Below, one piece after another: positions 46,956-57,934 of a DNA stretch of 64,000 bases. Under the pieces are notes generated by a model. It saw nothing but the letters and a program-made list of their open reading frames with translations, was not told the DNA's origin and ran no database searches. The position numbers and the translations under genes are program-made. Each line of letters starts with the position of its first letter. The first letter of the stretch is position 1. Origin of the DNA: Ectobius pallidus (Eukaryota > Arthropoda > Insecta > Blattodea > Ectobiidae); contig CAXKWD010000005.1 of the NCBI GenBank assembly GCA_964059195.1, forward strand, positions 143,989,686 to 144,053,685, read 5' to 3'.

Positions 46956-47079
46956 ATATTACGCTATCGTGCATCCCATGAAAGCTAAATACATATGCAC
47001 CATCAGTCAAGCACGCAGGATCATCTTAGGCATTTGGATAGTCTCCTTTCTGCTGGCAATCCCAAATCTCATATCGCAG
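46956..47079 (+). CDS. Neuropeptide-type GPCR, exon covering ICL2-TM4
   Basis: The acceptor tttctttcag ends at 46955 and the donor CAG|GTAAGT follows 47079. The 124-nt exon supplies the last base of the ERY arginine, then YYAIVHPMKAKYICTISQAR and a TM4 helix with the conserved Trp (GIWIVSFLLAIP), ending in NLISQ. The phase matches both neighbours exactly, which is strong evidence that the three exons belong together. No stop or frame defect is present. The YAIVHPM motif after ERY is usual in peptide receptors. Confidence 0.92.
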
Positions 47080-47839
47080 GTAAGTCTCTATTATAAGCTC
47101 TAATATATGATTTTTTTTAAAGAAAATTTCTTCTCCTTCTTAAGGGAAGACAGATCTATATTTGGCTTCCAAACATTCATAAATAAATAAATAAACAAAT
47201 AAATAGACTAACATAAGTACACTAATGAATTAAGTAATAGCATGGCTTCTAATTTGGACTGCCTATTTTTCTCGGCTCTTAGACGCTAAATTCATTTTGA
47301 AATAGAATGAACCCTAATAAATAAAGTGGCCAATAAAGAGGAAAGTGGCCAATACGGTATGTTTCTTATTCAGCATAAACTCTACTTGTCGGCCGCTAGT
47401 CACTGATTTCGTATGAAAATATGATGAACCTCATGAACACAAGCAGCAATGTGCTCTACAAAAAGACGGCGGGGATTCTAGCATAAAAGAAAGAATTTTA
47501 GGCCACAGATATGTTCACTGCTCCTAACAATATATTAACGAGATTATTATTTATAATAGACTACGACTAGATCAGAAGAGAAAGAATGAAGAGGTTCTGG
47601 GAAGAGAAGACGGAGAGATTAACCAGAAAGCCTTAGGTTCCATGCGGTTCACAGACGGCCAAAGTTGGGAAAAGAAGAAGATACGACTAAACCTTTTAAT
47701 TCATAATGTATCCTTTGGGATACAACATTAGGTCTTAAATTTTTTATAAAATGATGGAAAAGATATTGGAAGAAACCTTTAAATTATATCTAAAACGTAA
47801 AAGTAAGGAATGCTATTGGCCAAACATTGTGTTAACTGT

Positions 47840-47917
47840 TTTCTTTGCAGTCCGGCATGGGTTAGTATACTATGTGAGAAATTGTCGTGTATTTAAGGGT
47901 TAAATTAACATCATTCT
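47840..47917. repeat. Dispersed repeat shared with 62800-62885
   Basis: gtccggcatgggttagtata and tgagaaattgtcgtg/agggtta match 62817-62880 (gtccggcatggttttatata, tgagaaactgagtctcg, agggttaa). The class is unknown. Confidence 0.55.
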
Positions 47918-48170
47918 ATATGATATTTTCCCGGGCTACTGAATTGGATTAATTCCGACGTTTCGAAGTCAAACTGAGGCTTCATTGTCAAGGAGAATGA
48001 AATGCCGGGATTAGATGGGGTGTATTTATAGGACTATATTACACCCCATAAATACACCCCATCTAATCCCGGCATTTCATTCTCCTTGACAATGAAGCCT
48101 CAGTTTGACTTCGAAACGTCGGAATTAATCCAATTCACCACCTGGTTAGTAGCCCGGGAAAATGTCATAT
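47918..48170. repeat. Fold-back repeat with arms of about 112-123 bp
   Basis: The left arm (tgatattttcccgggctact to tgtatttat, to 48029) is complemented by 48048-48170. The right arm has about 11 extra bases (aaccaggtggt in complement). The spacer is 18 bp. A direct repeat ttaacatcattct flanks the structure (about 47903 and 48204), possibly a target duplication. ORFs here are by-products. Confidence 0.85.
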
Positions 48171-48311
48171 ATTACCAGCACCAGGAAAAATTCAAAGCAC
48201 ATTTAACATCATTCTGTCAAACACCACTTATTACTGTAAACAGTTTCCTTAACAGATCCATTAGAACTTGGGTAAAAGTGAATATAACTATTACGTAATT
48301 CTTTTAAGTTA

Positions 48312-48894
48312 CACGAGGAGTGGAGCATAAGTCATGGGAACTATTTTTTTTCTCATAGTAAGGCGATGGTACCATGAGATGTTGTAGGCCTATTTCAAGG
48401 GAGAGTGTGGCATCTCTAGTATAAGAACACATCATTTAGTAGCATTGTGATGTACGGTTACACAAATAGAGGAGATGGTAATTTAGTTGTGAGTTGGTCG
48501 CCGTGCTGAGTGGAGATGACAAGATGTGAACAGCATTCTAATGTCAAAATAGTCACTATCCGAGGGAGAAGTGGAATGGAATATCAAAAAGTGCTGATTT
48601 AAGCTTTGAGGAATAATGATCATCCGTATCGAACTTTAAGAGATCATGGAATGTGTATGTGTGCGTCCATGCTTTTAACTACCGCAATACATTAATACAT
48701 TATAGTGGAGCAATGCAGTCGCTTATGGATCTTTATGGCCATCTGTTTCCTTCACTATCCTACATTCAGTACCCATAATCTGCATCATATATACATTCCA
48801 TACCCTGCCATTTCATTTGTATATTTAAACTTTTAAAATGATACCACATTTTCGAAAGAAACAATAGTTGCCATGACATATGTTCCATCCCTGG
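48312..48894. mobile_element. Mariner-like non-autonomous element
   Basis: Ends CACGAGGAGTGGAGCATAAG (48312) and CCAGGGATGGAACATATGTC (complement, ending 48894) are inverted repeats that continue into tcatgggaact/tcatggcaact. Both are flanked by TA (48310-48311, 48895-48896). No intact transposase is present. A broken relative lies at 29870-30780. Confidence 0.75.
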
Positions 48895-49821
48895 TATATT
48901 AACTTCAGACAAGAAAATGCAGCGCATTGGAAATGTTAAAAGCTATTATTCTGATAGTTGACGCAATACACAATACTATTAGGCCTTTCGTAATTATTAT
49001 TATTTTAGAGCCATTTGAACTTTTTTTATTTTATAAAAGATAGAAATACATACTAATTTAAACCAGATTACTATGACGGCCCCAAAAAACAATATATTAT
49101 TTAATTATCCTTTTACTGAAGATGAAATATTCTGACAACCCTTTATATAAAAACCCTCTTCTAAGGAACATCCAGTAACTCATGACTAGGGTTAGGATTT
49201 TTAGGTGCGCACCTTTTCTCGTAGGGTAAATTAAAGCTCTTCGGAAAGATACCACAGTGTGAGATTTAATCTATAGTCGAGAATGGAGACATTTTTGTAG
49301 CACCTTTTTTCCCTTTTTTGGTACCTTTTACCCCTTTTTTCTCAACAGTGCCCATAATCCCCTTTCTTCCCCTTTTTCATATACTGTAGCTTATCAATAT
49401 TCTTCTACAGTGCATTTTATCATTATAAAGCGTTATGAATGACTTGTGAGTTTCATTCCATTTTACTTCCAGTAAAAGCGGGACTGAAAGCACACCTGCA
49501 ACAGAAAATGATACGTGTGTGCGTGCAAACCCTCTTTCTCTCACTTTGCCGAAACAAATAGCTCCCTACAATGGAAATGCATATTTCATTCCATCAACAA
49601 TAATATTTGTGTGTGCGCGCAAATCCTCTTTCACTTTGCCGAAACAAATAGCTTGCTACAATGGAAATGCGTATTTCATTCCACCAAATTATAATTTATT
49701 ATAAAAAAAATATTGTGTATACGCAAATCCTCTTTCTCTCACTTCCATCTTCTTGACTTCACCAGTCAGTAGTCCGTTGATCGTGAGCGCAAATCTGTGA
49801 TTAAATGAGTGTATTTTTGCC

Positions 49822-50730
49822 ATGCCTAAGGCGTCCAGAGCCCAGTTATTTTCTCTGTCTCAGGAATTCAAACAAGATTCCGTAGAAACAGATGGAACTG
49901 TAATACGGTGTAGCATTTGCGATTCAGGAATTTTGTTAGATGAAAAACACCAGCAAGACCGCATCAAACAACACATTTCCACTTCTAAGCATCAAAAGAA
50001 CAAGACACTTCAAGCAAATAAATCGCAACAACCTTTATTACGGAATGCGATTGAACAGTGTTTATCGAAAACTCAAAATTTGAAGAAATTCAACATTGAT
50101 TTATGTGCAGCTCTTACACAAGCGGGAATTCCACTCAATAAGGTAAACCATCCTACTTTCAAAGGATTCCTTGAAAAATACACAAAGATGTCAGTGCCTG
50201 ATGAGAGTACTATAAGAAGAAACTACATGGAGCCTGTTTACCAAGAAACCATAAAAACCATCAAGGAGAAAGTGACTGATTGTGATGTGGGAATCATATT
50301 GGATGAAACTACAAACTCAATGGAACGATATGTTTTGAACATTTTAGTTTTTCCCCTATCAGGGGAGAACGTTAAGCCCATGTTGTTTAAAATGTACGAA
50401 CTGGAGAAAGCCAACGCCAGTACAGTAATGCAATCAATCATGGACTTCTGTCAAAACCTGTGGCCAAGTGGTATCGCATTTGAAAAACTTCTTCTGGTGG
50501 TTACAGACCAGGCTCCATACATGGTTTCAGCAATTAACCAATTGAAACCTTTGTTCCCTAAGTTAAAGCATGTGACATGCCTAGTCCATGCCCTTCACAG
50601 GGTTTGTGAATCCATAAGGAATGAATACGACATTGCAAATGAATACATCTCTGCCCTGAAGAAGATTCTACAGAAAGCTCAGAGTCGTGTTGTTACCTAC
50701 AAGGAAATCACTGGCCTCCCCCTTCCATAA
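49822..50730 (+). pseudogene. hAT transposase, N-terminal part (CGGBP1-like)
   Basis: The frame has 302 residues. Residues 29-57 form a BED-like zinc finger (CSIC, then HISTSKH). Next come a helical DNA-binding region and the RNase-H-like catalytic start: a first acidic site in DVGIILDETTN (about 151-161), a second in LLLVVTDQAPYM (about 225-236), then the CLVHALHR motif (about 253-260). The frame stops at TAA 50728-50730, yet the same frame continues after it with FPVITRWGSWIQC, the hAT block expected next, so the stop is a nonsense mutation. It resembles the CGG-repeat-binding-protein-1-like hAT group. Confidence 0.85.
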
Positions 50731-51234
50731 TTCCCGGTCATTACTCGCTGGGGATCATGGATTCAGTGTGCTGTTATGTTCATTGGATCCAGCAGACGCA
50801 GGTGCGATTTCCAAGGCCCAACAACTTCTGCTACCGGAAAAAATACAGAATTTGGAGACAGAACTATTTTGTGTCCATAGTACAAGTACTTGACTGCAGC
50901 TATCAAACAATTGGAAGAACAAGGTCTCGAAAAGGAAAAACAATGGGATATTTTCACTTCAGTGAGGGACCAGTTAGAGGGCTTTGCTAAAGACAAACTT
51001 GAGTCTAGTCTTCAGAAAAATCCGGATGTTGAGGAATTTGCCACATGTGTAGAGTTGCCATTCCGAGTGAATACAAAGTTTGCCCCACTGGTTTCTGTGG
51101 ATGTCGAAAGAAGCTTTAGCATGTACAAAGACATTCTATGTCCTAATAGAAACAGGCTTATTTTTAAAAATGTAGAGATGCTCAATGTCTTGAAGTACAA
51201 CAGCTTCCTGTATTTTTCTGTTTCTGGTGAGTGA
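50731..51234 (+). pseudogene. hAT transposase, C-terminal part in shifted frames
   Basis: After the nonsense codon the coding potential jumps frames. DPADAGAISKAQQLLLPEK lies in one frame (to about 50890). TAAIKQLEEQGLEKEKQWDI and the dimerisation block VSVDVERSFSMYKDIL lie in another (50890-51231, stop at 51232-51234). Fewer residues separate the TRWG block from the DPADAG block than expected, suggesting a deletion. Confidence 0.8.
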
Positions 51235-51412
51235 TAATTTGATGTGTTTTTTCACAACTCAATAACTGTTAATAGAAGATAGATTTTTTTAAATTACTTG
51301 AGTAAAATAGCACCATTTTGTCGCCTTTTTTACCTTATTTTAGCACCTTTTCCCTTCCTTTTTTCATATAAAATTTGCACCTAAAAATCCTAACCCTGCT
51401 CATGACTAAGCA

Positions 51413-51730
51413 AATGCGTGGTATCGTGGTTAGTGACGCTGGCTACTGACTCATAGGTCCGGGTTCGTTCCCCGGTATTTCCTTGAGCTTTTCTGAGATG
51501 GGGAAATCTGGAAAGGGAGGCATTCAGCGTCGTGGATCGAATTAAGGATCTACTTGATTATGTAGAAGGATCTCTGATCACGGGAACCATCACTAACGTT
51601 CATGGGCATCGGCATGTTGACCAGATGCCCCCCACAATTCTGCCATCTGCCTATGGTAGACGACCCAGCGGTCGGATGGTAGGCCTAATCCCTTCCGGGA
51701 TGAGGCGCCATGGAGTATATATTTTTATTA
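51413..51730 (+). mobile_element. tRNA-derived SINE next to the hAT target duplication
   Basis: Head cgtggtatcgtggttagtga, box B gggttcgttccccgg, then body gagatggggaaatctggaaa and ctgcctatggtagacgaccc, ending gcgccatggagtatat. It begins within about 10 bases of the right hAT target duplication. The 69-codon ORF is incidental. Confidence 0.7.
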
Positions 51731-51765
51731 CTCATATTTAGGCTTCACCTACAATATGAAAAGTT

Positions 51766-52075
51766 GGCCGCGGTGGTCTAGAGGTAGCGTGCCCGCCTCT
51801 AGATCCGAAGGTCGCACGATCAAACCCGGCCCCGGTCGATGGATTTTTCGACGCGTAAAAAATCCTGGGCACGAAAGGACTTTGAGCTGTCCGTGTCATA
51901 GAATTACGGCACGTAAAAGAACTCCAAGTCTAAATTAGAGCTTCTGGAAAAAAATTCCTCGGCCCTTTCACATCCAAGTAATACCTTAGTTTCCGGAGGG
52001 AGGTTGTGAGGCGATGGCTTTACCACCTGTCACTCTGCCCTTTCTCGGAAAATAAGCGTAACAAAATTCGCCTAG
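51766..52075 (+). mobile_element. tRNA-derived SINE
   Basis: Head ggccgcggtggtctagaggt, box-B-like cgatcaaacccggcc, body gaaaggactttgagctgtcc, tail ggaaaataagcgtaacaaaa. An inverted copy is at 39655-39930. Confidence 0.75.
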
Positions 52076-52295
52076 ATAAGAGGTCTGAGAGCAATAGGAA
52101 AACCGACAGACATGTTATGAAAAACATTTTGAACGGTTTAAAATATCATAATTAATTTAAGATTCTTGTTGGCTATTAGTTTTAACGGCAAATAAAAACC
52201 TGCAGAATCGATTAAGTTATCCATTTTATGGTACTATAAAAATATGTGATATTTTCAAAACACAATTCCTGTAAGCGTCTGTCATTTTGTTTCAG

Positions 52296-52501
52296 GAACA
52301 TATGCCAGTAGGCACTAAGATCAAAGCTTATTACTGCGTACAGAACTTCGAGAAACCAGCGCTATGGAAGTTTCACGAAATTTACATGCTGTCCCTCATC
52401 CTCATCATCCCCACATGCATCATGGTAGTGGCATATGGCTCCATCTGCTGGGAGGTCTGGCATGTCATGCAGCGGAGATACGACATGACCAGCGGGAACG
52501 C
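52296..52501 (+). CDS. Neuropeptide-type GPCR, exon covering ECL2-TM5-ICL3
   Basis: The acceptor ttgtttcag ends at 52295 and the donor AACGC|GTAAGT follows 52501. The 206-nt exon opens with EHMPVGTKIKAYYCVQNF, whose Cys is the ECL2 partner of the TM3 Cys. TM5 follows (IYMLSLILIIPTCIMVVAYG) with the conserved Pro and Tyr, then ICL3 start WEVWHVMQRRYDMTSGNA. It ends in phase 2. TM6 and TM7 exons must lie further right; I found none before 64000. GC is higher than the surroundings, as in the sister exons. Confidence 0.92.
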
Positions 52502-53672
52502 GTAAGTTATTTATAAAACAAGTAATATATACCTAATCATTTTACCATGTCTATAATACACTATTTTTTAGACGGTCTTGATTACTTGCGAAATAATTTA
52601 GTTCCTATCGTGCAGCCATTTTTTGATATTTCCAGCTGTTCTGCCATCTAGTATGCAGTTGCGCTGGCAGAGGATATGGCTGTCAACGTAAGGGATGGTG
52701 TACAAAAAGCTTTACAGCTATCAAGTGCGACAATTTTTGGGACCACCTTGCGAAATTTAACGTTGATTTTAAAATGGCATAACGAATTTTAACATTTTCA
52801 ATTTATATCACACTGTGTCTATTTAATAATCATATGCACTTATTCTTAACTAAAAGAGTATTTATCATGCGAAGCAATCAAAGTTGTGACCTGAAGTGTC
52901 ATACTTTTATATCACTCAGTGACATAAATTGCTCCTTTTAATTATTATCATCTACCGTTAAAAGCGCTTCCTCTACCTTCGACTGTCTAAAAACGAATTT
53001 CTCTTACTACTGTTTTACCTTCGATGTAGTTGTAGGAAAATCCTGCTTACCTGAAAAGTAAATGCGATCTGTGTAAACAATTGTAGATGTTACAAAATAT
53101 ACTTGCCCTCTAAAAAAGAGCGTGTCTAAAAATTGTTGTATGAAAAAATTTTACATTTCCCAATTTATGTAATTTAACTTCAATTAATTTAGTTTCATAT
53201 GGATCAATTTCATTTATATTTTCTCTATTTCATTTTCACTTTGATTTTTTATATAACTTATTTCGAATATTTCCATACTCTTTTCAAAGCTTCCTGAATC
53301 GTAGAAAATCTAGAGTTCATATTAATTTCAATTCTTTTCAGCTCTATTTACACACAATCAATACTGATTCCCAACTCTCATGAAATTAAAATTATTTATT
53401 TAAGAAAACCTAACATATGCACATATCAGTTCACAACTTTTCTAAATAACTATGACATTCTACTTCGATAATGCTGTAAGAAGTTGTCTATTAACATAAT
53501 TGTTTTCTTAGCATTAATACTCGAATTTCAGTGGAGATCAACATTATTTCAAATTAAGTGTAATACAAGGTTATAAAATAAGTATAATATTGAACAAGTC
53601 GTAAAATAAATACTGCATGCCTATAACAAGCTGAACATTTTCTAGGTCTGTTGTAATAAACGTAATAATAAC

Positions 53673-53710
<38 letters not shown>

Positions 53711-54256
53711 GTAAAATTCGTAAACGCATATAATTTCTCTTCTTAAAAATGTTGCGATATATGGGTCTAACATCCGTCTTCCTGGTCACAGACATCATAA
53801 ATAGCGCCACATTGATAGTAAAATAGGCCAAGATATCTTTATAGAACTTCCCAAGATGACAAATGAAGCTTCCGGTCGGTTTTTGTGCTTTTATCAATGA
53901 ACATGCAAAATGTAACATTTACTTTTTTCCTTACAAACATGTATCATCCGTTCTAGGAAGTTGGATCCCAGATTCGTATTTTTATCTACTGAATATAATT
54001 CAAGAAATAGGTCGACTTTTGTAATACGATTTTGTGCTGAGATACAACTCGAGAATTCCTCTCCATTTACGTCAACAAGAGAATATATTGTGCGAATTGC
54101 AAGATGATTCATTCATTTAACTTTGCATTCAATTTATCCGAAAATATTACCACAGAAATGTATCATATTAAAAACAGGACTAGTCTGTCTAGACTTTCTT
54201 CCAAGTTTCTGAACTGCATGGTATTTCTCTAACAAATCTCTCGCTTTTCTTAAATA
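52502..54256. other. Intronic stretch after the TM5 exon
   Basis: It contains the diverged repeat shared with 33340-33610 (52590-52900) and an (AAT)n microsatellite at 53672-53709. ORFs at 53571-54112 are unrecognised. Confidence 0.45.
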
Positions 54257-54911
54257 CGAGGGCCGTCACAAATTAAGTTTCCCTAGGGCTGTTTACAGCA
54301 ACAAAATTTCATGGAAATATTTATTGCAACAGATGTAGCAAGTGTTCAGCTATTTTTCAACATATTCGCCACAGGAATTGAGACATTTGTCATACCGTGG
54401 GACCAATTTTTGTACACTTGTGTCGTAGAAGTCTGCCGCCTGGAATTTGAACCACTGTGTGACAACCATCCCCACTTCTCTGTCATTTATTGAGGTGTAG
54501 GAAAATATTAAAATCACTGGGAGCGAGGTCCGGGCAGTAGGGTGGATGTTGAAATATCTTTGCAGGAGACTTGCAGGGAGGTGTTTAATCCTCCACCCTA
54601 CAGCTCGGACCGCGCACCCAGAGATTTTCATGTTTTCCTAACGCTCAAGAAATGAGAGTGATTGGTAGAGGTTGACAGAGAAACGGAGAAGGTTATCAGA
54701 CAATGGTTCAAATCCCAGGCGGCAGACTTCTATGGCATATGTAGTCTATTCAAAAGTTGATCCCACGGTTTGACAAATGTCTCTATTCCGGTGGCGATAT
54801 ATTGAAATATAGCTGAACACTTTCTGTATCTGTTACAATAAATGTTTCCATTAAATTGTGTTTTGTTTCCGTTAATGCATTGTGGGAAAGTTACTTTATG
54901 GACGGGCCTCG
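54257..54911. mobile_element. Fold-back mariner element, second family
   Basis: Ends CGAGGGCCGTCACAAATTAA (54257) and CGAGGCCCGTCCATAAAGTAA (complement, ending 54911) are flanked by TA on both sides. The body is palindromic: about 54300-54475 returns inverted at about 54690-54870. The minus-strand frame ending at 54350 encodes the mariner transposase tail (QWFKFQAADFYDTSVQKLVP, RYDKCLNSCGEYVEK). The catalytic domain is absent. It has the same architecture as the element at 3084, but the ends and protein tail differ. Confidence 0.8.
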
Positions 54912-55539
54912 TAGTTTTAACAGACAAAGTAATAAAAATAAAGAGAGCATAATTATAATCCTGAACCCCAAAATCCTAACCAAAGTGACGGATCCACATT
55001 AAATCTTTTATCCTAATCGGTTAAGTAATTCCCATGGGTTGCAAATAAACTTGTTTTATTATTTGTATTCGTGCAAACATACATAACATGCAACAGATTG
55101 CGTGTTAAACCTTTCACTGCTACTGACGTAGAAGTTCGTCACAGAAAAAAAATTATAAAAGCAGAATTATTAAATTAATAGAGTAATGAGTTATGTTAAG
55201 ATGTGAGAATTTTTATTCTGGTTGCCGTTTTTTAAACCAGCTATTCTTCCAAAATATTTCTTATTGGTTTCAGACTTATAATTCACTGATGGTTTCACTA
55301 AAGATTGCTTATGTTATTTCGTAAATTCAGTTTTGAAAGGCGAAAGGGTTTTTGAATTTTTGGATGTCGTGTTTTATATTTGATGTCACCGTCGGTCTTA
55401 TGTAATAAATACAGTAAAGAACACATACTGATGTTCTAATGTAGGTGGTTGGCCTACACTTCTGCTGTTTTAGAGTTTAATTTAATTTCTTACACTGCAA
55501 ATGGGTCAACAACCCGGTGGCAGTGGTGCAATAAATACC

Positions 55540-55576
<37 letters not shown>

Positions 55577-55790
55577 AAAATGACACGCTATACGTACACT
55601 TACATATTAAATATCGCAACAGCTATCCACATACCTGATAATTAAAAATATATATTTCCATTTAAAACTATAACATAAAAAAAAATTGCATACTGAGAAT
55701 ATTTTAGAATATACTCATCTAGCGGTGATGATTTCTGTTTACTATAATATCTAATGCCATATTTCTCCATTAAATTATGGAAGCTCGTAT
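54912..55790. other. Nothing recognised apart from a TA tract
   Basis: AT-rich, with a (TA)n microsatellite at 55543-55574 after ataaataccagg. Confidence 0.45.
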
Positions 55791-56570
55791 TGTACAGTTG
55801 GTGCCATTTTAAGAAGGCCTCGTACCAAACCATCGTCTATCTCAGTGATTCCCAAAGTGGTATTTCAGGGGGTCCGCAGGGGGTTTAAGTAGAAATGGGA
55901 TATCCCATAATTTTATCAAATTACATATCTTCTAAAGCAGCTTCACTGTTCACATTAAGGAGTAAACTCTGTTTGATACCATTGATTTTGTTATTTTCTC
56001 TATTGAATTTAATACATTTGAATCAAAGTATTTATTTAGTTTTTTTTTTTTCCAAATTCAGAGGGTGTCCGCGAAATTTTAATTTTTTTCAAGGGGTCCG
56101 CGGACTGAAAAGTTTGGGAACCACTGGTCTATCTACAAAAGAATATCATAGCATTGTTCCCTAATCCGAAAATTGCACCGACTTCAACATCGACAAAGAA
56201 TAGGTGTTCTTGTAGTCGAGTGGATTTCCCCACTTACTTTACTTAAGAAGTAGTGAAACAACGACAAACCTGGGGAAATCTTCGCGACTACAAGAACACC
56301 TGTTCTTTGTCGGTGCAGATTTTCTGATTAAGGAGCAATGCTATGATATTCTTTTGTAGATAGTCGGTGCAGATAGATTGTAGATAGGCCTTCTTAAAAT
56401 GGCACAATCTGTACTGTTCGTGCCATTTTAAGAAAACCTAGTCCCAAACCAACGTCTATCTACAAAAGAATGTAATAGCATTGTTCCCTAATCCCTAATC
56501 CGGACACCGATACCGACAAAGAGAAAGTGCTGTTGTAGTCGCGTGGGTTTCCCCAATGTTGCCTCTGTTA
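55790..56570. repeat. Partly inverted, partly direct reiteration of one repeat
   Basis: gtgccattttaagaaggcct at 55801 recurs inverted at about 56385-56405 and direct at 56421. Between them, aaaagaatatcatagcattg, ttgtcggtgcagattt and gactacaagaacacct also occur in both orientations. The outer left copy is split by the hAT MITE at 55843. Confidence 0.75.
55843..56126. mobile_element. hAT MITE with CAGTGGTTCCCAAA ends and intact 8-bp target duplication
   Basis: Left end CAGTGATTCCCAAAGTGG (55843) and right end CAGTGGTTCCCAAACTTTTC (complement, ending 56126) are flanked by GTCTATCT on both sides (55835-55842, 56127-56134). Near both ends lie the ggggtccgcgga/ggggtccgcaggg motifs usual in this hAT group. 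It is 284 bp with no coding frame. Confidence 0.9.
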
Positions 56571-57830
56571 TTCACCACTTCTCAAGTGAAGTAAACGTGC
56601 TGTGGTACGTATTTGGCAACATTGTACTGGACTGCAGACAAGTATGAATGCGCCCAATTACCTTTCTATTCACTTATTCACTGACTGATAGGTCGAAGAG
56701 GATTACGGTGAAAGCAGATAGACACATTTCTTGGAAAAAAAAAGTCTTTAAGAAGTGGCACCCACAATATATATTTGTTCAGGGTGTGTCTTAAAATAGA
56801 ACAGCTATCCGAACATTAGTTTCCCTATGATATTAGTAGAGCACAATAGAGGTACAGTTGGTGTTGCAAATAATTCCCTGTATCACTATATTAAGGTTTC
56901 ATTCATTTCCTTTACATGGAATCATGTAAATCACACCAGCTAAATATATGGTTACGGGAATATAGGAACAGTACTGAGGTTTCATCGGTATTAAATACGA
57001 TTTGTGAAATACAAGGTGACTCCTTTTCGCGCGGCAGATGTTATATCAGACCTTGCTTCGTGCAGAGTGCTGCATTCAAAGCCTTAACGAAATTAATAAT
57101 GGACAGTATCCACTTCAATTGTGTTTTGCTGGGGTTCAGTTACGATAAATGTTCTGTTAGAATGAATGGTCTTTATGAAATACGTACTGCACTTAGCCCA
57201 AACGGATTTGTATGCATTATCTATTAATTAAATCATATGCATACCTTATATCACTTCTTTCCCGAAAATTCAACAAAAATATAAACCATTAAATCTGATT
57301 GAAGGATTATTAAACCAGACTTCAAAAGCGACGTTCAGTAGGATTTTCTATCATCTCTCGCTTTCTTCTATTACCGTCTTTGGGGTGATGGTGGGTGCAT
57401 GAGGGACAATTCCAGCAGTTTTTGTGGAGTTCTGCATCTGATTTTTGTAACTATATAAAATACAAGAGACTTCTAGTTTCCATGCTTTTGTTGATTTAAC
57501 CATAACCACAGATTGCTTACCGGGAAGAACTGAAAGTATCAAAATCTTAATTGAAAAATATATCCTTAACTTACGCAGTTTATATTCTTTTAATTTATTA
57601 CTATTATTATTATAGTCAAATTTTATTTTCTTATTTTATATCTTTTCAATATTCGCAGCATAAAAAAACTTCTCGTTTTCACTAATAAAATACCGTTTCA
57701 GTCTTTTAATAAAATGCTATTATTTAGTTGTATATGACTAAAGGCTATAATCGATTTATATTGGGTTTTGTCTATATATGTCTATATTAAATAATAATAA
57801 TTATAATAATAATGTTTATTCAGAATTTCC
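56571..57830. other. No gene recognised
   Basis: The ORF at 56916-57227 (plus, 103 codons) is the longest. It has no motif I recognise and no clear splice flanks, and could be chance. Confidence 0.35.
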
Positions 57831-57934
57831 GTTGCTGTGAGTGGGTGGGTCCCCCTCGATTACACCGTATTTCTCAGGGGGCCCTTCAATAAAACTACTT
57901 ACAATAATTTGTTACAAAGTATACCCCTTACGAC

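Larger units (their letters stand above)
49187..51398 (+). mobile_element. hAT transposon with CGGBP1-like transposase, decayed
   Basis: Inverted ends TAGGGTTAGGATTTTTAGGTGC-type at 49187 and CAGGGTTAGGATTTTTAGGTGC-type (complement, ending 51398) are flanked by a perfect 8-bp duplication CTCATGAC (49179-49186, 51399-51406). A single transposase region in sense orientation is broken by a stop, frameshifts and probably a deletion. Subterminal T/C-rich repeats (cttttttcccttttttggta) lie inside both ends. Confidence 0.92.
47080..52295 (+). other. 5.2-kb intron of the GPCR gene
   Basis: It runs from GTAAGT to ttgtttcag in phase 0. It contains a fold-back repeat, a mariner-like element, a 2.2-kb hAT transposon and two SINEs, together about three quarters of its right-hand 4.4 kb. 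Bases 47080-47840 show nothing recognised. Confidence 0.88.

Noticed and set aside
48086..48298. 70-codon plus-strand ORF
   Set aside because: It is read across the right arm of a fold-back repeat; its sequence is the mirror of the left arm and not an independent gene.
50757..50996. ORFs on both strands between the two transposase fragments
   Set aside because: They are alternative frames of the decayed hAT transposase.
56916..57227. 103-codon plus-strand ORF as a host gene
   Set aside because: No recognisable domain, splice boundary or codon bias; the length is within chance expectation for this much sequence.
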